NCBI GenBank assembly: GCA_020428115.1 | Contig: JAGQNJ010000027.1 | Coordinates: 1-11,058 of the forward strand | DNA: 11,058 bases | Direction of reading: 5' to 3' | From: Candidatus Saccharimonadota bacterium | GTDB taxonomy: Bacteria; Patescibacteriota; Saccharimonadia; Saccharimonadales; JAGQNJ01 | In this document: piece after piece, positions 6,885 to 11,058 of the stretch | Numbering within the stretch: position 1 is the stretch's first letter | How the letters are laid out: each line of letters begins with the position of its first letter | Program-made: the position numbers and the translations under genes | The notes under the pieces: model-generated | The model's database searches: none | Seen by the model: the letters and a program-made list of their open reading frames with translations, nothing else | What the model was told of the DNA's origin: nothing

Positions 6885-7658
6885 TTATTTTTTGCTGTTT
6901 TGTAAGTGTTTGAGTGTAAGCTCTGTTCTTTTTTTGGCGTATGTACAATAATCACAGTCCCCGCCCATGACCGCTTTTCCTGGTTGAGGCATGTCGCCCT
7001 CGAGGCATTGCTTCATTTTTGGAAGTGTCTTTTCAATCCAAGCAGCATTACCAGTGTATGGGATGATCTTGGTCCTAAACTCCACCTTGTTATAAAACCC
7101 ATCCAAGTCGAGGCGACCATTGGCGTATACAAAGTATCCAGTATCACTGACTTCGAAGTCATTTTGCCGTAGGAGCCATTGATATACCTCCATTTGTCGC
7201 TTGTACATAATTTGCCAATCTGAGTCGATCGATACTTCGCTGGCCTTGGCAGTTGCCTTGTAATCAACGACAATGAGCTCGCCCTGAGGCGTTACCCAAA
7301 TATCATCGACAGCGCCGAATACCAAAAAGTTAGTGGGCTTATGTAGAACCTGTACTCCTACGAAATTCTCGCGCCAGGTATCAAGCTTGTCGTGCGAGAA
7401 TGGTGTTGCCTCTATACCAAACTCGACCATCATCGGGTGTGGCTCTCCCTTACTGCGAAAGCTATCAAACTCTTTTTTGAGTAGTTCATCAATCGCCGAG
7501 TTAATTCTAAAGGGCGGGCTGCTCGGTCGCTTGATCTTTAGTCGCTCTTCGAGCCAAAAGCAACGCGGACACCACATGAAGGTGTCAATTCGTGAACGAC
7601 TTATCTTGTATGGGTCGCTTTGTCCTGGCTGGTATGGTTTGCTCCGCTGATATGCCAC
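6885..7658 (-). CDS. PD-(D/E)XK (RecB/Cas4-like) nuclease with two CxxC pairs
   Basis: A 257-residue protein of the PD-(D/E)XK nuclease superfamily. The core is visible as FGAVDDIWV (114-122, Asp118 or Asp119), then ELIVVDYKA (127-135) with the D-x-K pair Asp132/Lys134, and QMEVYQWLL (155-163), the RecB-type QxxxY helix with Gln155 and Tyr159. Cys30-x-x-Cys33 near the N-terminus and Cys235-x-x-Cys238 near the C-terminus recall the iron-sulfur cysteines that staple AddB and Cas4 nucleases, although those proteins use one N-terminal and three C-terminal cysteines. It is stand-alone: no helicase or cas gene is nearby. A role in DNA repair or recombination is likely by family. The start is a GTG at 7658 without a Shine-Dalgarno; a TG-extended TATACT lies 10 bases upstream. 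It is 21 bases after the protease gene and 16 before serS. Confidence 0.88.
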   Translation of the reverse strand: MAYQRSKPYQPGQSDPYKISRSRIDTFMWCPRCFWLEERLKIKRPSSPPFRINSAIDELLKKEFDSFRSKGEPHPMMVEFGIEATPFSHDKLDTWRENFVGVQVLHKPTNFLVFGAVDDIWVTPQGELIVVDYKATAKASEVSIDSDWQIMYKRQMEVYQWLLRQNDFEVSDTGYFVYANGRLDLDGFYNKVEFRTKIIPYTGNAAWIEKTLPKMKQCLEGDMPQPGKAVMGGDCDYCTYAKKRTELTLKHLQNSKK

Positions 7659-7668
7659 AGTATATGTA

Positions 7669-7674
7669 AGTATA
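7669..7674 (-). promoter_or_regulatory. Extended -10 box just before the nuclease GTG start
   Basis: TATACT preceded by TGC (TG-n extended -10 form) lies between the protease stop and the GTG start, 10 bases from the start codon. The transcript would have a leader of about 3-4 bases. A second TATACT (7664-7659) abuts the GTG. No -35 match is evident, as is allowed for extended -10 promoters. Confidence 0.4.
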
Positions 7675-7679
7675 GCAGC

Positions 7680-9824
7680 TTAGTGTTTTGGTGGCTGGTT
7701 TAGTGTTTTGTACTGTCGATGATAATGATTGTGCCGAACAATTATAATAATCATCGTCATCATGCCCACCAAACTAGTTGCGGCTATTGCACCCAGTACA
7801 TAGAGTGCGGTCTGATTACTCGTATCTTCTCCTGCAGCAATGTGAGACTCGGCCATTGCCTTATAGGTATCCGCCAAGGAGTGCGGTGGGTACAGGCTCT
7901 GTACTTGCGAAATCTTTGTAAGCGCGCTCCGATAACGAGCCGCATAAAAATCGTCAAGTGCTGACTCCCAAAGTTCCTGAGTTTTGCTTGCTGTATTAAG
8001 GGTAAGGTTGGACTTCTGTGCAAGCTTGCCCAGATCCGCAATATCACGCATATACGAGAGCGCTCCTCCATCGGCCGATTGATATATATAGGTTGCGATT
8101 CCAAACACCGCTCCATGCTCGTCAAATGCTGGTCCACCACTGTTACCGCCAGAAATGTCAGCATCAGTCTGTATCACTCGGTGCTGTCCATCATTGGAAT
8201 TTCGTAATGCGCTCACTACCCCATTTGTTGTGGTTGCACTAATGGTGCTGTTGTCGGTGAGTTCGTTTTCTGCCAAAGCGGGATAGCCCAAAACCGTGAT
8301 TGGCATACCCTGAGTTAACAGCGCGCTTTCTCCGAGACGAACAACTGGATAGTTACTTCCCTGGAGCTTCAAGAGTGCAACATCAGAACCAGTAAATGTG
8401 TCGTTGACAAGATCGGCAGAGTTATAATCTACGGCAACTAGTGTAGCCTTTTTGGTGGTGGTAGTTTCTTTGATGTCGAGCTGGGATTTGCTATCTTCAT
8501 TAAGTAACGTCAATTGATCTCGTCCTAGCGCAACACCATAATAATCTTTCTGCCCGTTAAACCGTATCACCTCATCTGGTAGTTTATATATTTGTTGCAT
8601 AACAGACAGGATTGCTTCTGGATTGTTGTTCATTGCATCAACAATTTGGCCGACTTCATAGTTTGAATATCCGAGCAGTCGTAGAACCGAGGGAAGAGTC
8701 TCCGGGTTTGTACGTAATGTATCCACAATGACATCTTTGGCAGAAACAGAAACAACGTGCCCGCCTGTTGCTACGTAGCCATCTTCGGATATCAGAAAGC
8801 CTGAGCCAGTTGTGTTCAGACAATCATACCCAAGACTGCTCCCCTGTATGGTTAATTCGCCACATATAACATGATAAACCTTGACGACGGCAGGCATGTA
8901 GGTAGCGATCGTTTTGGCACGCTTTTGCTCGGGAGTCTCCTCAGTACCAAGCAGGTTACGCAACCAACCACGAATAGGACTGAACCAATTTGCAAGTACA
9001 TCCGGCTTATAAACCGTGGCCCCAAGAACGACTGCATTTGGATCTTCCATCACGACACTTTGAATAACCTCGTCGTATAACGCAAGTGGAGTGAACTCGC
9101 TAACGCCAGCTATTGTCATGACAAGCGGCTGCCCATAGTTATTGCCAACATAGACAATGGTACGGAGTGGAGTTTCTGCGGCCTGAGCATTAAACTTTGG
9201 AGTTTTTTGGTACGTTGCTTTGCTGAATTCTTGTCCGTTAATCGTTACGCGCTCCTTGGTAAGCATAGTTACATCAAAGTACGCATCACTTGTTGGTGCA
9301 TACGCCTTGGCGACCTGCTCTAAGTCGGCACTAGGGTCGATTGGAGTTTGGTCGTACATCACCTGAAAGACAGATGTGTCGTAGCGTACCTCCCTGCCTA
9401 AATCATCACGTAGCGGTGTCAGCTGTAGATTTTGGTAGGCACGTGGTTGAGCAAGATCCTCACCAATATATGTTGTTGCCTGGCCGTTATCGTGCGCAAC
9501 CGATGCTTCGGCCTCAAAAACAGTGGGGTTGTAGACTAATCGGTACCCTAGTGTAGAATCAAAGCTCAATGTACGTGTTGTTTGCAGATTACTGGCTTGT
9601 TGTAACACCTGTTGTTGTAGCTGATTACTACGAATAATCCGCACCCCAAGTAGCGCGCTAGCAAAAATAAACAATAGGATACAGGTAATCAGCAAGCCTA
9701 AGTGTCGCTTGCGATATGGTTTGGCATATTTTGGTCGATGATTTTGGGGCGGGTTTTCTGAATCATATGGTAAGAATTCCACATGTTCATGTACAAAGCG
9801 TTTCTTTTTGCCGTACTTTTCCAT
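7680..9824 (-). CDS. Two-TM membrane-anchored trypsin-like (S1) serine protease
   Basis: A 714-residue envelope protease. Layout: basic cytoplasmic N-tail (1-40); membrane segment about 42-63; an external domain of unknown fold (about 85-260); a trypsin-like domain (about 305-595); a helical region (about 610-665, TPR-like in look only); a second membrane segment (about 673-696); and a short His/Arg-rich cytoplasmic tail. The triad is visible: His356 in TGGHVV, Asp481 in GSDVALLK, and Ser562 in SGGNSGGP, with GSGFLISEDGYV before the His as in DegP/HtrA enzymes. There is no PDZ domain. His and Asp are 125 residues apart, against about 30-45 in DegP or chymotrypsin, so a helix-rich insert of 80-100 residues lies between them. 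Cys321 and Cys335 could form a disulfide. It probably processes or surveys envelope proteins; substrates are unknown. The ATG at 9824 has no well-spaced Shine-Dalgarno. Confidence 0.9.
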   Translation of the reverse strand: MEKYGKKKRFVHEHVEFLPYDSENPPQNHRPKYAKPYRKRHLGLLITCILLFIFASALLGVRIIRSNQLQQQVLQQASNLQTTRTLSFDSTLGYRLVYNPTVFEAEASVAHDNGQATTYIGEDLAQPRAYQNLQLTPLRDDLGREVRYDTSVFQVMYDQTPIDPSADLEQVAKAYAPTSDAYFDVTMLTKERVTINGQEFSKATYQKTPKFNAQAAETPLRTIVYVGNNYGQPLVMTIAGVSEFTPLALYDEVIQSVVMEDPNAVVLGATVYKPDVLANWFSPIRGWLRNLLGTEETPEQKRAKTIATYMPAVVKVYHVICGELTIQGSSLGYDCLNTTGSGFLISEDGYVATGGHVVSVSAKDVIVDTLRTNPETLPSVLRLLGYSNYEVGQIVDAMNNNPEAILSVMQQIYKLPDEVIRFNGQKDYYGVALGRDQLTLLNEDSKSQLDIKETTTTKKATLVAVDYNSADLVNDTFTGSDVALLKLQGSNYPVVRLGESALLTQGMPITVLGYPALAENELTDNSTISATTTNGVVSALRNSNDGQHRVIQTDADISGGNSGGPAFDEHGAVFGIATYIYQSADGGALSYMRDIADLGKLAQKSNLTLNTASKTQELWESALDDFYAARYRSALTKISQVQSLYPPHSLADTYKAMAESHIAAGEDTSNQTALYVLGAIAATSLVGMMTMIIIIVRHNHYHRQYKTLNQPPKH

Positions 9825-9903
9825 ATCCGTACTAGTAGAACACCCCTCTTCGACTCTTTATCCTTATGCTAATTTTAACACACCAAGAGGATACGCCTAT
9901 TCT

Positions 9904-10602
9904 TTAGGCAGTAATGCGAGTAATGGCCGCAACCGCTGCAGTTTCAGCACGGAGCGTAAAATCTGCTACCGCGATTGACTGGCTATCACTGCGAGCAAAT
10001 AGTTCAAGCTCATCTTCCGACCACCCGCCTTCAGGCCCAATATATAAACCTACCTTAGAAGCAGTTACGGGTGGAGTAGCCTGGGTTGATTGCTGACAAA
10101 CATACAGGGGCATTTTGCCTTTGAACTCATCTATTGCAGTAGCTAGCTGTAATGGTTCACGTATTGTTGGTATATTGCTCCGTCCACATTGTTCGGCAGC
10201 TTCAATGGCAATTTTCTGTGCTCGGTCCAGCACAAATCCTGTTTTCTCACAGCGTTCACTCAGAATTGGTACAAAATGATTCACCCCAAGTTCTGTTCCC
10301 TTCTGTATGACCCAGTCGTTTTTGTCCTTTTTGAGTAGTGCCCAAAATAAATACACTTCACGTTGTGGCAGCTTACGCACAAAGTCTGTCACATACTGCA
10401 ACTGCACACCATCATCAGCGAACGAGACTAGTTTATACAGTACTTCCTTTGCTACACCGTCAAACAGTACAAGCTCTTGACCAACTTTGTAGCGCAGTAC
10501 TCGCCGCCACTGATGCACCAGCGACATATCATGCACCCAAAGGTCATGCACAAGTGGTGTCTTTGCGGGGTCGACATAAAACCTATGTAGTCTCACGCGC
10601 AC
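9904..10602 (-). CDS. rsmE: 16S rRNA (uracil-1498-N3)-methyltransferase RsmE
   Basis: RsmE uses S-adenosylmethionine to methylate N3 of U1498 in helix 44 of 16S rRNA. The 232 residues match the family's size. Seen: the N-terminal PUA-like domain starting LHRFYVDP, then the SPOUT (trefoil-knot) domain with KKDKNDWVIQKGTELGV (91-107), EAAEQCGR (134-141), the SAM-binding loop YIGPEGGWSEDEL (187-199) and the knot segment LRAETAA (217-223). The first codon is a GTG at 10602 that lies inside the end of the HAD gene, a 20-base overlap suggesting translational coupling; a second GTG two codons later is a possible alternative start. The gap to the protease gene is 79 bases, with no clear terminator. 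Confidence 0.96.
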   Translation of the reverse strand: MRVRLHRFYVDPAKTPLVHDLWVHDMSLVHQWRRVLRYKVGQELVLFDGVAKEVLYKLVSFADDGVQLQYVTDFVRKLPQREVYLFWALLKKDKNDWVIQKGTELGVNHFVPILSERCEKTGFVLDRAQKIAIEAAEQCGRSNIPTIREPLQLATAIDEFKGKMPLYVCQQSTQATPPVTASKVGLYIGPEGGWSEDELELFARSDSQSIAVADFTLRAETAAVAAITRITA

Positions 10603-11058
10603 CTACAATCTCTAATATTTGCTTGGGTTTTGATACTAAATAATCTGGCTTGTACTTCTTAAGTATGGTCATCCCGTTGAAACCCCAGGTCACGGCCGCG
10701 ATTTTGATATGTACTTTTTTGGCAGCCTCGATGTCCCGCACCTCATCACCAATGTATAGACAAGACTCTGCGCCATCGATTTTTTGCCATCTCATAACTT
10801 TTTTGAGAGTCTGCGCCTTGCTAAAAAGCCCGACGTTACCGTAGATTGCCCGAAAATAATGTTTCATTCGGTACTTATCCAAAAACAATCTAATATTAGT
10901 CTCGCTATTTGAGCTCACCACAAATAGTGTATAGCCCTGTTCATACAGCGCCTGTATGACGGGGACAATGCCCTGCACTGCACTAATTTCATCAAGTCGC
11001 TTGCTCAAAATACGCTTACCACGCAGTAACATGTGTGGAATTTTAATATACGAGATGC
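10583..11058 (-). CDS. HAD-superfamily hydrolase (phosphatase-like), 5' part cut by window edge
   Basis: The frame is open to the window edge, so the apparent ATG at 11032 is probably internal; the preceding codons (ISYIKIPH) resemble the cap-domain stretch of family members. The motif I nucleophile loop (DxDxT) must lie beyond the window. Visible, numbered from that internal Met: motif II VVSSNSE (Ser40/Ser41), motif III Lys72 in FSKAQTLKK, and motif IV YIGDEVRDIEAAKK with Asp96, Glu97 and Asp100, followed by AVTWGFNG. This set is typical of phosphoglycolate phosphatase-like HAD enzymes, Mg-dependent phosphatases of small phosphorylated metabolites; the exact substrate cannot be told. The stop is TAG, within the start region of rsmE. 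Confidence 0.9.
   Translation of the reverse strand, partial: ISYIKIPHMLLRGKRILSKRLDEISAVQGIVPVIQALYEQGYTLFVVSSNSETNIRLFLDKYRMKHYFRAIYGNVGLFSKAQTLKKVMRWQKIDGAESCLYIGDEVRDIEAAKKVHIKIAAVTWGFNGMTILKKYKPDYLVSKPKQILEIVGARETT

Noticed and set aside
6869..6955. N-terminal extension of serS to the ATG at 6955
   Set aside because: It would overlap the nuclease gene by 71 bases and adds residues before the conserved MLDIQFIREN start of seryl-tRNA synthetases.
6885..7658. Cas4 or an AddAB/RecB component of a defence locus
   Set aside because: No cas genes, CRISPR array or helicase is nearby, and the cysteine layout differs; only the superfamily is supported.
9843..9849. AGAGGGG before the protease start as its ribosome binding site
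   Set aside because: It lies 18 bases before the ATG, too far for a normal Shine-Dalgarno; the same heptamer before secA is closer, but the sharing is probably chance.
9845..9890. CCTCTT / AAGAGG inverted repeat between rsmE and the protease gene
   Set aside because: Six-bp arms 34 bases apart without supporting inner stem or T tract; likely chance.
1..11058. Alternative genetic code with UGA as Gly, as in SR1/Gracilibacteria
   Set aside because: All genes are intact in the standard code, Trp is TGG, and an RF2 gene with an SPF motif is present.

Overview
All ten genes lie on the minus strand, packed with small gaps; no intergenic gap exceeds about 170 bases and no plus-strand gene is convincing. 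Read in transcription order (right to left): a HAD-family hydrolase cut by the right edge, rsmE (16S rRNA m3U methyltransferase), a two-membrane-segment trypsin-like serine protease, a PD-(D/E)XK nuclease with paired cysteines, serS (seryl-tRNA synthetase), a short ribosome hibernation factor (hpf/raiA), secA, a stand-alone M16 zinc peptidase, a 93-residue Pro-rich tail-anchored protein, and prfB (RF2) cut by the left edge.

The organism is a bacterium using the standard code: an RF2 gene is present, no in-frame UGA interrupts any gene, and Trp is encoded by TGG. The compact one-strand layout, SecA lacking the SecB/zinc C-terminal domain, short HPF, membrane-anchored serine protease and Pro-rich tail-anchored protein are compatible with a reduced Patescibacteria/CPR genome, perhaps Saccharibacteria (TM7). 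This is an inference from style and gene content, not from a search. Presence of prfB argues against the UGA-recoding SR1/Gracilibacteria lineages.

Region by region: 9904-11058 holds the HAD-rsmE pair, which overlap by 20 bases. 7680-9824 is the envelope protease. 5624-7658 holds the nuclease and serS, each with a -10-like hexamer almost touching its start codon. 5095-5457 is hpf behind a 166-base leader with inverted repeats. 718-5034 holds secA, the M16 peptidase (3 bases after secA) and the small membrane protein with its own promoter. 1-702 is prfB.

The order hpf-secA-...-prfB echoes the hpf-secA-prfB order known from Bacillus and relatives; here an M16 peptidase and a small tail-anchored protein are inserted between secA and prfB. 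Functionally the window mixes translation (serS, prfB, hpf, rsmE), protein export (secA), proteolysis (M16, S1 protease) and nucleic acid processing. I see no mobile element, CRISPR array, tRNA or rRNA, and no clear defence or novel multi-gene system. The most interesting points are the apparent leaderless or near-leaderless starts, the unusual membrane protease and the two genes inserted between secA and prfB.
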